DNA of 64,000 bases from contig NZ_BNAU01000007.1 of the NCBI RefSeq assembly GCF_014653945.1, positions 434,001-498,000 of the forward strand. The letters are read 5' to 3'. This document shows, piece after piece, positions 8,526-19,113 of this stretch (positions are counted from its first letter, which is position 1; each line of letters opens with the position of its first letter). The position numbers and the translations under genes were made by a program. Under the pieces are notes generated by a model. It did not search any database. It saw nothing but the letters and a program-made list of their open reading frames with translations, and was not told the origin of the DNA. This DNA comes from Amycolatopsis deserti (GTDB lineage Bacteria > Actinomycetota > Actinomycetes > Mycobacteriales > Pseudonocardiaceae).

Positions 8526-9671
8526 TTACGCCACACGGGAACCCTTCCGCCATACCTGCCACGTCAACGGCACCCCGGGGCGGTAGGCGAGGTGCGTGCG
8601 GGACGGTGCGTCCAGCACGTGCAGATCGGCCCGCGCGCCCGGCCGGAGCACGCCGACGTCGGTCCGGCGCAGGGCCCGCGCGCCGCCGAGGGTCGCCGCG
8701 CGCACCGCCTCTTCCACGGACATGCCCATCTGCAGAACCGCGGTCGCCACGCAGAAGTTCATCGACGTCGTGTAGGAGCTGCCCGGGTTGGCGTTGGTGG
8801 CCAACGCCACCGTCGCTCCCGCGTCGAGCAGCCGCCGGGCCGGCGCGAGCGGCTGACGGGTCGACAGATCGCAGGCCGGCAGCAGGGTCGCCACGGTGTT
8901 CGACGACGCGAGCGCCTCGATGTCCCAATCCGACAAATGGGAGCAATGGTCGACGCTGGCGGCGCCCAGCCGGACCGCGAGCCGCACTCCGGGGCCGGGG
9001 CCGAGCTGGTTGCCGTGCACCCGCAGGCCGAGACCACGCCGCGCGGCGGCGCGCAGGACCCGCTCCGACTGGGCCTCGTCGAACGCCCCGGTCTCGCAGA
9101 ACACGTCGGCCCAGCGCACCGATCCCGCCACCGTGTCGAGCATCTCGCCGCAGACGAGATCCACATAGGACTCCGGCTCGGCGCCGGGCGGCACCAGGTG
9201 GGCGCCGAGGAACGTGACCTCGTCGGCGACCGCGGCGGCGATGCGGGCGGAGCGGGCCTCGTCGGCCACGGTCAGTCCGTAGCCGGTCTTGGTCTCCAGG
9301 CAGGTCGTGCCCTGGCGCGCGGCCTCGGCCACGTGACGGCGCAGGTTGGCGGTCAGCTCGGCGTCGGTGGCCGCTCGGGTCGCCTCCACCGTGACCGCGA
9401 TGCCGCCCGCGGAGTACGCCTGACCGGCCATCCGGGCCTCGAATTCGGCGGTGCGGTCGCCGGCGAACACCAGGTGGGTATGGCTGTCCACCCAGCCCGG
9501 CAGCGCGGCCCGGCCCTCGACGTCCACCCGCTCGTCCGCGTCCGGCGCGGCCGCGGCGGGACCGGCCCAGGCGATCGTGGGCCCGTCGAACACGATCGCG
9601 GCGTCGGTGATCGTGCCCAGCTCCTCGTCGTTCGTGGTCAGCTCGCCGATGCCGGTGATCAGGACCGCCAC
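8526..9671 (-). CDS. hutI: Imidazolonepropionase
   Basis: This 381-residue amidohydrolase-superfamily enzyme would hydrolyse 4-imidazolone-5-propionate to N-formimidoyl-L-glutamate, the third step of histidine degradation. The metal-binding [12 protein letters not shown] motif, the ETKTGYGL segment, [21 protein letters not shown] and the [11 protein letters not shown] region are those of HutI. The GTG start at 9671 is selected by the strong GGAGGAGGTGGAGG upstream; it overlaps the end of hutF by 13 bp. It is the last gene of the hut operon. Confidence 0.95.
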   Translation of the reverse strand: MAVLITGIGELTTNDEELGTITDAAIVFDGPTIAWAGPAAAAPDADERVDVEGRAALPGWVDSHTHLVFAGDRTAEFEARMAGQAYSAGGIAVTVEATRAATDAELTANLRRHVAEAARQGTTCLETKTGYGLTVADEARSARIAAAVADEVTFLGAHLVPPGAEPESYVDLVCGEMLDTVAGSVRWADVFCETGAFDEAQSERVLRAAARRGLGLRVHGNQLGPGPGVRLAVRLGAASVDHCSHLSDWDIEALASSNTVATLLPACDLSTRQPLAPARRLLDAGATVALATNANPGSSYTTSMNFCVATAVLQMGMSVEEAVRAATLGGARALRRTDVGVLRPGARADLHVLDAPSRTHLAYRPGVPLTWQVWRKGSRVA

Positions 9672-10936
9672 AGCGCCTCCACCTCCTCCGCCAGCACCGT
9701 CGCCGGGCGGTCGATCAGCTGGTGCGCGCGGTCGCGCACGACCCACCGGCCCCCGATCAGGACGTCGGTCACATCCGCGGCCGAGGCGGCGAACACCGCG
9801 CCTGACGGCTCCGTCCCGGCCGTGCGCACGGAGTCCAGCCCGACGACGACCAGGTCGGCGGGCGCGCCCACCGCCAGCCGGCCCCCGTCGCGTCCGAGTG
9901 CCGAGTGGCGCGTGCCCGCGGCCAGCAGCTCGGCGACGCCGAAGCACCCCCGCTCCTCGGCCGCGAGCCGTTCGTTCAGTTCGAGCGCCCGCAGTTCCTC
10001 GAACGGGTCGACCACGGCCTGGCTGTCGCTGCCCAGGGACAGGTCCACGCCCGCGTCCGCCAGCCGTCGGGCTTCGCCGATACCGTCGCCGAGGTCGCGT
10101 TCGGTGGTGGGGCAGAAGCAGACTTGCGACAGCAGGCCGATGTCGGTGTCCGTGAGGTGCGTGCCGTGCACGGCGACGGTGCGCGGGCCGAGGACGCCGG
10201 CACCGTCCAGCAGTTCGGCCGGGGTGCATCCGTGGTGTGCCAGGCAGTCCTCGTTCTCGGCCCGCTGCTCCGACAGGTGCACGTGCAGCGGGCCGTCCCA
10301 GTCCGCGAAGAACGGCAGCTGTCCGGCGGGAACGGCCCGTACCGAGTGCACCGCGGCGCCGACCAGGGCCGATCCCGGTTTCAGCGCGTCCACCCGCTCG
10401 GCCCAGCCGTCCACGTCCCCGTCGCCGAACCGCAGCTGCACGGCGGAGAGTTCGCGGCCGAAACCGCCGGCGAGGTAGCAGGCGTCGAGGAGGGTGAGCC
10501 GGATGCCCGCGTCCTCTGCGGCCTGGATCAGGGCGTGGCCCATCGCGTTCGGGTCGGCGTAGCGCTTGCCACCCGGTGCGTGGTGGAGGTAGTGGAACTC
10601 GCCGACGGCCGTGTACCCGGCGAGTACCATTTCGGCGTAGACGCCCCGCGCGAGCCGGTAGTAGGAGTCCGGGTCGAGCCGCTCGGCCAGCGTGTACATC
10701 CGCTCGCGCCAGGTCCAGAACGTGCCCCGGTCGTGGTGCGTGCGACCGCGCAGGGCCCGGTGGAAGGCGTGTGAGTGCCCGTTGGCGAAGCCGGGCAACG
10801 CGAGCCCGGGCAGCACCGTTCCCTTGCGTGGCGCATCTTTGCTGACCTCAGTGAATGCACCGTCGGCGATTTCGAGCCGCACCCCGGACGCGACCCCGTC
10901 CGGCAACCACGCGTGCTCGGCCCACAAGATCGTCAT
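9659..10936 (-). CDS. hutF: Formimidoylglutamate deiminase
   Basis: This 425-residue amidohydrolase would convert N-formimidoyl-L-glutamate to N-formyl-L-glutamate plus ammonia. Features are the metal motif [12 protein letters not shown], the HuHvHLSEQ-type segment [26 protein letters not shown] and the [11 protein letters not shown] motif carrying the catalytic Asp. HutF rather than HutG formimidoylglutamase commits this organism to the five-step branch that passes through formylglutamate. The ATG at 10936 overlaps the stop of the preceding M20 gene (ATGA). Confidence 0.93.
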   Translation of the reverse strand: MTILWAEHAWLPDGVASGVRLEIADGAFTEVSKDAPRKGTVLPGLALPGFANGHSHAFHRALRGRTHHDRGTFWTWRERMYTLAERLDPDSYYRLARGVYAEMVLAGYTAVGEFHYLHHAPGGKRYADPNAMGHALIQAAEDAGIRLTLLDACYLAGGFGRELSAVQLRFGDGDVDGWAERVDALKPGSALVGAAVHSVRAVPAGQLPFFADWDGPLHVHLSEQRAENEDCLAHHGCTPAELLDGAGVLGPRTVAVHGTHLTDTDIGLLSQVCFCPTTERDLGDGIGEARRLADAGVDLSLGSDSQAVVDPFEELRALELNERLAAEERGCFGVAELLAAGTRHSALGRDGGRLAVGAPADLVVVGLDSVRTAGTEPSGAVFAASAADVTDVLIGGRWVVRDRAHQLIDRPATVLAEEVEALWRS

Positions 10937-12089
10937 GTCGACAATGTCTCCAGGACCCGGGCGAGCGCGACCACGCCCGCCTCGATGTCGGCGTCCTCGG
11001 CGAACTCTTCCGGCGCGTGGCTGATCCCGGTCGGGTTGCGCACGTAGAGCATCGCGGTGGGTACGTGGGCGGCGAGGATCGCGGCGTCGTGCCCGGCGCC
11101 GGTGGGCAGCTCGGGCGCGTCCAGCAGGCCGGTCAGCCGGTCGCGCAGCGCGGGGTCGAACGTCACGGTGTCGCCGTAGGACTCCTCGGTGACGGTGACC
11201 GTGCACCCCTCCGCGGCCGCGGCGCGTTCGGCCGCCTCGGTCAGCTCCGCGACCACGTCGCGGCTGTTTCCGCGCGCGTCCAGCCACAGATCCACTGTGG
11301 ACGGAATGACGTTGGTTCCCCCTGGTCGTGGCACCAGTCTGCCCACGGTGGCACGAGCGTCCATTGTGGATGCCGCGCGCCGGGCGGCGAGCACGACCTC
11401 CGCGGCGGGCAGCATCGGGTCACGGCGATCGCGCAAAACTGTCGTACCCGCGTGGTTCCCTTGTCCGGTGAACGAGAACCGCCACCGCCCGTGCTCCAGC
11501 ACCGTGCTGCCGACGCCCACCGGCACGTCCAGCGCCCGCCCCTGCTCGACGTGCAGTTCGACGAACGTCCCGATCCGCTGGAGCGTTACATCGTCACGCC
11601 CGAAGTGCCGGGGATCCACGCCGGCCTGGGCAGCGGCTTCGGCGAGCGTGATCCCGCCCGGGTCGCGAAGAGCCCGCGCCCGGTCGGGGTCGATCGCGCC
11701 GGTCAGCAGCCGCGAACCCAGGCACGGCACGCCGAACCGGCCGCCCTCCTCCTCGGCGAAGACGACGACGGCGAACGGCCGCGCCGGGCGGAATTTCCGC
11801 TCCTGCAACCGGGACACCGCTTCCAGTGCGCTGACCACGCCGAGCGGACCGTCGAACGCGCCGCCACCGGGCACCGAGTCGAGGTGGCTGCCGGTCACCA
11901 GCGCGTCCGGGCCCGGCGCGCCCCACCACGCCCACAGGTTCCCGTTGCGGTCGGTGTCCACGTCCAGTCCGCGCCGACCGGCCTGTTCCCGGAACCAGTG
12001 GCGCATCTCGGTTTCCGCGCGGTCGAACCCATGGCGGGCGTATCCGCCGCCGGGGGCGCGGCCGACGTCGGCGAGATCGTCGAGCAGGC

Positions 12090-12093
<4 letters not shown>
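10933..12093 (-). CDS. M20-family amidohydrolase (allantoate amidohydrolase-like), probable N-formylglutamate deformylase
   Basis: This is a 386-residue member of the M20 dinuclear zinc hydrolases, closest in pattern to allantoate amidohydrolase/N-carbamoyl-amino-acid hydrolase. Metal-binding motifs are [16 protein letters not shown], the EEEGGRFG dyad and ELHVEQG, with the dimerisation-domain [12 protein letters not shown] and a C-terminal GAGHDAAIL His. It lies between hutU and hutF with GTGA and ATGA overlaps on both sides, so it must be expressed with the pathway. The pathway needs an enzyme to release formate from N-formylglutamate and no HutG is present, so this protein is the natural candidate (inference). 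The GTG start at 12093 follows AGGAGGAGG. Confidence 0.85.
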
Positions 12094-13738
<1,645 letters not shown>

Positions 13739-13742
<4 letters not shown>

Positions 13743-15250
13743 GCTTCCTCCAGTGCGGTCAGGACGGCTCCCGAACGGACGAGTTCTTCGGCGGCGGCGA
13801 TCTCCGGCGCGAGGTGGCGGTCCGGCCCTGGTGCGGCGACGTGTTTCCGGACCAGGTCGCGGACGGCGGCCGTGACCGGCGCGGGCCGCAGCGGCGCGCG
13901 GAAGTCCAGCGCGCGGGCGGCCGTCAGCAGCTCGATCGCCAGCACCGAGGTCAGCCCGTCCACCGCACGGCGCAGCTTCCGCGCGGCGGACCAGCCCATC
14001 GAGACGTGGTCCTCCTGCATCGCGCTGCTGGGGATCGAGTCGACCGAGGCCGGCACCGCCAGCCGCTTCAGCTCGCTGACGATCGCGGCCTGCGTGTACT
14101 GGGCGATCATGTGCCCGGAGTCGACGCCCGGGTCGTCGGCGAGGAAGGCCGGCAGCCCGTGCGAACGGGACACGTCGAGCATCCGGTCCGTACGGCGTTC
14201 GGCGATGCTCGCGACGTCGGCGAGCGGGATGGCCAGGAAGTCCAGGACGTAGGCCAGCGGCGCGCCGTGGAAGTTGCCGTTCGACTCCACCCGGCCGTCG
14301 GCGAGCACCACCGGGTTGTCGATGGCGGCGGCGAGTTCGCGGTCGGCGACCAGTTCGGCGTGCGCGACGGTGTCCCGGGCGGCGCCGTGCACCTGGGGCG
14401 CGCACCGCAGCGAGTACGCGTCCTGCACGCGGGTGCAGTCCGGGCCGCGATGGCTGGCGACGATCTCCGAGTCGGCGAGCGCGGCGAACATCCGCCGGGC
14501 GGAAACAGCCTGCCCGGGGTGCGGGCGCAGTGCCTGGAGGTCGGCGGCGAAGGCCCGGTCGGTGCCGAGCAGGGCCTCGACGCTCATCGCGGCCGTGAGG
14601 TCGGCGGTGTCGAGCAGCCGGTTGAGGTCGTCCAGGGCGAGGACGAGCATGCCGAGCATCCCGTCGGTGCCGTTGGTGAGGGCCAGGCCCTCCTTCTCGG
14701 CGAGGGTGACGGGTTCGATCCCGGCCTCGGCGAGCGCTTGCGCGGCGGACCGGCCGTCGAGCACTTCGCCCTCGCCCATCAGCGCGAGCGCGACGGCGGC
14801 GAGCGGCGCGAGGTCACCCGAGCAGCCGAGCGAGCCGTACTCGTGGACGACCGGGACGACGCCGGCGTTGAGCATCGCGGCCAGCGCTTCGGCGGTCGCC
14901 GGGCGGACGCCGGTGTGCCCGGACGCGAGCGTGCGCAGCCGCAGCAGCATCAGGGCGCGCACCACCTCCGGCTCGACGGCGGGGCCGGTGCCGGCGGCGT
15001 GGGAGCGGATGAGCGAGCGTTGCAGGGCGGTGCGGCGGTCGGCCGGGATGTGCCGGATGGCGAGGGCGCCGAAGCCGGTGGAGATGCCGTAGGTGGGCTG
15101 GTCGGCGTCGGCGAGCGCGTCGATGTGGCGACGGGTCTCGCCGAGCGTCTTGCGGACCTCGTCGCTCAGCTCGACCGCCGCGTGGTGCCGCGCGACCGCG
15201 ACGACCTGCTGCCGGGCGAGTGGCCCGGAGTCCAACCGCACTGTGCTCAT
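13739..15250 (-). CDS. hutH: Histidine ammonia-lyase
   Basis: This 503-residue enzyme deaminates L-histidine to trans-urocanate, the entry step of the pathway. The MIO-forming triad lies at residues 143-145 in [12 protein letters not shown]; here it reads Cys-Ser-Gly rather than the Ala-Ser-Gly of the Pseudomonas enzyme. Other family segments are [49 protein letters not shown] and [15 protein letters not shown] 15250 is taken as the start because the family N-terminus begins there; AGGGGAG lies 12 bases upstream. First gene of the operon, divergent from the IclR gene at 15323. Confidence 0.96.
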
Positions 15251-15303
15251 GGGCTCATTGCACTCCCCTGAGGAGCCGGCCGGAGGTCCCCGCGGAGTGG
15301 TTG

Positions 15304-15321
15304 TGTCTGGTATCCCAGACA
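15304..15321. promoter_or_regulatory. Palindromic operator between hutH and the IclR gene
   Basis: TGTCTGG-TATC-CCAGACA is a perfect inverted repeat with 7-bp arms and a 4-bp centre. It ends one base before the ATG of the IclR regulator at 15323, and hutH starts 54 bp away on the other strand. The position suits autoregulation plus repression or activation of the hut operon. It occupies the place of a ribosome-binding site, so the regulator mRNA may be leaderless. Confidence 0.7.
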
Positions 15322-15322
15322 G

Positions 15323-16096
15323 ATGACGGATGTGCCCGCTCTGCGCCGTGGTCTGGCGGTGCTGCGCGTCCTGGCGACGCGGCCGGGGCCGATCTCGGCC
15401 GCGGCGATCGCGCGCGAGCTGGACCTGCCCCGGTCGACGACCTACCACCTGCTGGCGGAGCTGGAGGCGGCGGGTTTCGTGGTGCACCTGGCGGCCGAGC
15501 GCCGGTACGGGCTGGGGATCGCCGCGTTCGAGCTGGGTTCGGCGTACCTGCGGCACGACCCGCTGGAGCGGTTGGCGGCGCCGTTGTTGCGCAAGCTCGC
15601 GGACCGGGTGGGGCACACCGCGCAGCTGGGGGTGCTGCACGGGAACGAGTTGCTGTACCTCGTGAAGGAGCGCCCGTCGGCGCCGGAAACGCTGGTGACC
15701 GATGTGGGGGTGCGCCTGCCCGCGCACCTGCCGGCGAGCGGGCAGGCGTTGCTGGCTCACCTGCCCCATGCCCACGTCCGGGCGCTCTACCCGCAGGCGG
15801 CGGCCTTCGTCACGCGAACCGGCCGGGGCCCCGCGACCTTGCCCGAGCTGCGACGAGCCCTGGCCGAGGTCCGAGCACGCGGCTGGGCGGTCGAGGACGG
15901 CCAGGTGACCCGCGATTTCGCCTCGGTGGCGCACGCCGTTTTCGACCACAACGGCCGCCCGCTGGCGTCAGTGGCGGTGACCTTCCGGCACGTGTGTGAG
16001 TCGGGGTGCGCCGAGACGTGGCCGGCGGTGGCCCACGAGGTGGGCACGACAGCGGCGGCGCTGACCAGGCAGGTCGGCGGCAGAAACCCTACGTGA
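15323..16096 (+). CDS. IclR-family transcriptional regulator, probable hut operon regulator
   Basis: The 257-residue protein has an N-terminal winged helix (RRGLAVLRVLATRPGPISAA then AIARELDLPRSTTYHLLAEL, about residues 8-55) and a C-terminal IclR effector domain (LGSAYLRHDPLERLAAPLLR; LPAHLPASGQALLAHL; VEDGQVTRDFASVAHAVFDH). The effector pocket is unknown; urocanate is the inducer in many hut systems, so a histidine intermediate is the natural guess. It is divergent from hutH and sits against the 15304-15321 palindrome. ATG 15323 is chosen because the family N-terminus starts there, although no Shine-Dalgarno precedes it. Confidence 0.9.
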   Translation: MTDVPALRRGLAVLRVLATRPGPISAAAIARELDLPRSTTYHLLAELEAAGFVVHLAAERRYGLGIAAFELGSAYLRHDPLERLAAPLLRKLADRVGHTAQLGVLHGNELLYLVKERPSAPETLVTDVGVRLPAHLPASGQALLAHLPHAHVRALYPQAAAFVTRTGRGPATLPELRRALAEVRARGWAVEDGQVTRDFASVAHAVFDHNGRPLASVAVTFRHVCESGCAETWPAVAHEVGTTAAALTRQVGGRNPT

Positions 16097-16186
16097 CCGG
16101 CGCCGGGAACGCGTTCAGCGAACGAAGCGATTGAGCCCAACCGCCGCCGGCGGCATGGTGCTTGGGGGCAAGGCCCGGACCGCGAA

Positions 16187-16543
16187 GCCCTCCTGGCGGG
16201 GGCCGCGAGGAACGGGGACGTGCGCCCAAGGAGCGAAGCCCACCCGCCGGGGCCCGAGGGCAACCGCGACGGGCACCCACGGGGCAAAGCCCACCCGCCG
16301 GGGCCCGAGAGCAACCGCGACGGGCACCCACGGGGCAAAGCCCACCCGCCGGGGCCCGAGAGCAACCGCGACGGGCACCCACGGGGCAAAGCCCACCCGC
16401 CGGGGCCCGAGAGCAACCGGGACGGGCACCCACGGGGCAAAGCCCACCCGGCGGGGCCCGAGAGCAACCGGGACGGGCACCCAGGGGGCGAAGCCCGCCG
16501 GCGGGGTACGGGGAAGGCCTCCTCGCAAAAGCGATCACCCAGC
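16187..16543. repeat. 51-bp tandem repeat array (five good copies plus degenerate flanks)
   Basis: A 51-bp unit beginning GCCCACCCGCCGGGGCCCGA starts at 16238, 16289, 16340, 16391 and 16442, nearly identical each time, with degenerate copies at 16187 and 16493. The unit length is a multiple of three, so long open frames run through it in several frames and on both strands, but none has a plausible start or family. It lies between the IclR gene and the 3' end of ssrA. Flanks at 16184-16200 and 16606-16645 match the GC-rich dispersed repeat seen again at 54.7-54.9 kb (GCGAAGCCCTCCTGGCGGGG). Confidence 0.85.
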
Positions 16544-16657
16544 CGGGTACGACCAACAACCGCCGCCCGAACGCCCGAACGCAACCACCAGATGGGGGTC
16601 CAGGGGGCGAAGCCCTCCTGGCGGGGTCTGGGGGTTCGACCACCAGAAGACACGACG

Positions 16658-16703
16658 AAGGCCGAGACCCGCGAGCCGCTCTCGGCGAGCAGGTCTCGGC
16701 CTT
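16658..16703 (-). terminator. Hairpin terminator downstream of ssrA
   Basis: Perfect 12-bp arms AAGGCCGAGACC (16658-16669) and GGTCTCGGCCTT (16692-16703) enclose a 22-base loop that can itself pair. It lies 8 bases beyond the mature 3' end of the tmRNA on the minus strand. There is no U-tract, which is usual for actinobacterial terminators. Confidence 0.7.
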
Positions 16704-16711
16704 CGGCCGAG

Positions 16712-17081
16712 TGGAGGTGCCGGGAATTGAACCCGGGTCCTCTGGCGCCTTGCCTAGGCTTCTCCGTGCGCAGTTCGCTCTGCCTCTACTCGGCCCCACC
16801 GGTCACGCGAACAAGCCGGTGTGACGGGCCCAGCCGCTGTGGTTTTCCCTTCCGGTCCCCGCGGCCGGGTCCGGAAGGTGAGCCTCCTAGCTGATGCCGG
16901 CTACCGGGACGGAGGCGCTCCCGGGCCGACAGACTCGCACTCGCTCAGGCAGCGAGGGCGAAGTCGCGCTGACTATTAGTCTTGGCGCTTATTTGGTTAC
17001 GACGACGCTTAACGGTGGTCTCTCGCCTGCACCGGCACGCTTCCCTTGACTCAACGTCCAGAGTCGAAACCGTTCACCCCC
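16712..17081 (-). ncRNA. ssrA: Transfer-messenger RNA (tmRNA)
   Basis: This 370-nt RNA rescues stalled ribosomes together with SmpB. The 5' end GGGGGUG (17081 downward) pairs with CACCUCC at the 3' end (16713-16719, one G-U), followed by discriminator A at 16712. The T arm GGACCCGGGTTCAATTCCCG is clear; CCA is not encoded. The tag frame occupies 16945-16986 and reads AKTNSQRDFALAA followed by UGA, after the AT-rich AACCAAATAAGC stretch that normally precedes the resume codon. The C-terminal FALAA is the expected degradation signal. smpB is found 6.2 kb away at 23234-23710. Confidence 0.95.
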
Positions 17082-17237
17082 TTGATGGTGTTCCGTTACC
17101 AGCATAACGCCCGCGGCAACCGGGTTTGTTCCGCACCGGGTGGGGTTGTCCCCACCCCGGTGACGCCCGCGCGCCCCATGGCCCACCAGCGGAAACCTCG
17201 CGATGCTGGGTCCGTGATGCTGAGAGAGGAACGGACC

Positions 17238-17921
17238 ATGGGGCCGACGTATTCCGCGCTGGACGGCACTCGCCCGCGTCCGCCGGTGCTCGGTGCGCTC
17301 GGGTACCTGCTGAGCAACCTGCCACTGGGCGTGGCCGGGTTCGCGCTGATGGTGACGCTGTTCACCGCGGGTCTGGGCACCGCGATCGTGTGGGTGGGCC
17401 TGCCGATCCTCGGCCTCGCGGTGCTGATCGCCCGCGCGGCCGGGCGGTTCGAGCGCGCCCGGGTGCACCGGATGCTCGGCACCTACGTCGTGACGCCGTA
17501 CAAGCCGCTGCCGGAGTTCGGCCTCAAGGCGCGCTGGCGCGCCCGGCTGACCGACGGCGCGACCTGGCGGGACGCCCTCTACCTGGTGCTCCTGCTGCCG
17601 CTCGGGATCGCCGAGTTCACCCTCATGGTCGCCTTCTGGTCGGTCGGACTGGCCGCGACGGCGCTGCCGTTCTACTGCGAGTACCTGCCCGGGGGCGCGT
17701 ACTTCTTCCCCTCCTACGACCTGCGCTGGATCGCGGTCGACTCGCCGGTCGACGCCCTGCCGTGGGCCGCGCTGGGCCTGATCGTCCTGGCGCTGGCGAT
17801 CGGCCTCACCCGCGGTCTCGGCACCGCCCACGCGTTGTTCGCCCGCGCCATGCTCGGCCCCGGCCCGCGCGCCCGCCGGCTCGCCGGATCCGCCACCGAC
17901 CAGCCGAACCCGGTGGCATGA
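17238..17921 (+). CDS. Membrane sensor-domain protein without kinase
   Basis: This 227-residue membrane protein consists of the putative sensor domain (PF13796 type) that also forms the N-terminal half of the kinase encoded next. Matching stretches are GTAIVWVGLPILGLAVLIAR and the ATWRDALYLVLLLPLGIAEF region, against the ATTVIWVGIPILLLTTSMVR and TTWRDLAYLMVAFPLSVVEF regions of the kinase. Four to five membrane helices are visible. ATG 17238 is preferred over the in-frame ATG at 17217 because GAGAGGA sits seven bases before it. The stop overlaps the kinase start, so the two form an operon. It could modulate the kinase by hetero-association (inference). Confidence 0.82.
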   Translation: MGPTYSALDGTRPRPPVLGALGYLLSNLPLGVAGFALMVTLFTAGLGTAIVWVGLPILGLAVLIARAAGRFERARVHRMLGTYVVTPYKPLPEFGLKARWRARLTDGATWRDALYLVLLLPLGIAEFTLMVAFWSVGLAATALPFYCEYLPGGAYFFPSYDLRWIAVDSPVDALPWAALGLIVLALAIGLTRGLGTAHALFARAMLGPGPRARRLAGSATDQPNPVA

Positions 17922-19060
17922 TGAGCCTCGTGGCCGGTGAACACGGGCCGATCGAGCAGCCGCGTCCGGGGGCCGCGAAGTCGATCGTCTACATGATCTC
18001 CTCTTTCGCCCTGCGCCTGGTCCAGTTCGTGCTGGTCGTGGTGCTCGGCCTGGTCGGGATCGCGACGACGGTGATCTGGGTCGGCATCCCGATCCTGCTC
18101 CTGACCACGAGCATGGTGCGCGGGTTCGGCGACCTGGAGCGCCGCTGGGTGCGCAAGATGCTGGGCACTCCCCTGCCGCCCGCCGACCGCGCGCCGGTCG
18201 AGGGCGGGGTGCTGCGGCGGTGGCGGATGCGCCTGGTCGACAGCACGACGTGGCGGGATCTGGCGTACCTGATGGTGGCGTTCCCGCTGAGCGTCGTCGA
18301 GTTCGCGATCGGCATCGCATCGATCGTGCTGGTGCCGATGGCGATCTGGGTCGCGCCGTGGATCGGGTGGGTGCACGGCTCGCTGGCGGTCGCCCTGCTC
18401 GGCCCGAACCGCGCCGAACGGCTGCGCGTCAAGGCGCAGCAGCTGCAGGCGTCGCGGGCGCGCGGGGTGGACGCCGCCGAGGCCGAGCGCCGCCGCATCG
18501 AGCGGGACCTGCACGACGGCGCCCAGCAGCGGCTGGTGGCGGTGGCGCTGAACCTGGGCCGCGCCAAGAACAAGCTGGACAAGGAACCGGAGGCGGTCCG
18601 CGCGCTGATCGAGGAGGCCCACACCGACGCCAAGCTCGCCGTGTCGGAGCTGCGGGACCTGGCGCGCGGCATCTACCCGGCGGTGCTCGGCGACCGCGGC
18701 CTCGACGCGGCGCTGTCCGCGCTGGCCGCGAAGACGCCGATCCCGGTCGAGGTGACGGTCGACATCGAACCGCGCCCGCCGGCCGCCGTGGAGACCACCG
18801 CCTACTTCATCGCCGGCGAGACCCTGACCAACGTCGCCAAGCACTCCGGCGCGACGGAAGCGCAGGTCAAGGCGTGGCGCACGGACGACAAGGTGATCAT
18901 CGAGATCACCGACAACGGGCGCGGCGGGGCCGAGGTGCGGCCCGGCGGCGGCCTGGCCGGGCTGGCCGACCGGGCCGCGACGATCGACGGTGTGATGACG
19001 GTGGTGAGTCCCCAGGGCGGGCCGACGGTGGTCCGTGCCGACCTGCCGTGTACCTGGTGA
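17918..19060 (+). CDS. Sensor histidine kinase (HisKA_3 type)
   Basis: In this 380-residue kinase, residues 20-170 form a four-helix membrane sensor domain. The HisKA_3 domain follows with the phospho-acceptor His in RRRIERDLHDGAQQRLVAVA, then the N box (YFIAGETLTNVAKHSGA) and G-box residues ITDNGRGGAEVRPGGGLAGL. Two ATGs (17918 and 17921) are possible; the first overlaps the upstream stop as ATGA. It should phosphorylate the response regulator at 19114, separated from it by a perfect 14-bp inverted repeat. Confidence 0.92.
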   Translation: MMSLVAGEHGPIEQPRPGAAKSIVYMISSFALRLVQFVLVVVLGLVGIATTVIWVGIPILLLTTSMVRGFGDLERRWVRKMLGTPLPPADRAPVEGGVLRRWRMRLVDSTTWRDLAYLMVAFPLSVVEFAIGIASIVLVPMAIWVAPWIGWVHGSLAVALLGPNRAERLRVKAQQLQASRARGVDAAEAERRRIERDLHDGAQQRLVAVALNLGRAKNKLDKEPEAVRALIEEAHTDAKLAVSELRDLARGIYPAVLGDRGLDAALSALAAKTPIPVEVTVDIEPRPPAAVETTAYFIAGETLTNVAKHSGATEAQVKAWRTDDKVIIEITDNGRGGAEVRPGGGLAGLADRAATIDGVMTVVSPQGGPTVVRADLPCTW

Positions 19061-19064
19061 CCCG

Positions 19065-19099
19065 GTTCGTGAGTGAATAGGGCGAATTCACTCACGAAC
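19065..19099. repeat. Perfect inverted repeat between kinase and regulator genes
   Basis: Arms GTTCGTGAGTGAAT (19065-19078) and ATTCACTCACGAAC (19086-19099) are perfect complements around a 7-base loop, AGGGCGA. It starts five bases after the kinase stop and ends 14 bases before the regulator ATG, so it would form a stable hairpin in the operon mRNA and could trim or attenuate transcription. It has no U-tract. Its base composition differs from the surroundings, which suggests a mobile palindromic repeat of the REP type. Confidence 0.8.
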
Positions 19100-19113
19100 T
19101 GGGGGTTGGCGGA

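Noticed and set aside
16187..16543. Possible CRISPR array.
   Set aside because: The units are directly adjacent with no unique spacers, and no cas genes are nearby.
16115..16899. Long open frames through the 51-bp repeats on both strands, coding Pro/Arg/Gly-rich 17-residue repeats.
   Set aside because: They exist because the unit length is divisible by three and the DNA is GC-rich. They overlap the tmRNA, lack ribosome-binding sites and have no family resemblance.
17135..17161. Terminator-like stem (ACCGGGTGGGG/CCCCACCCCGGT) upstream of the sensor gene.
   Set aside because: It has a bulge, no U-tract and no gene ending before it on either strand, so a terminator role cannot be supported.
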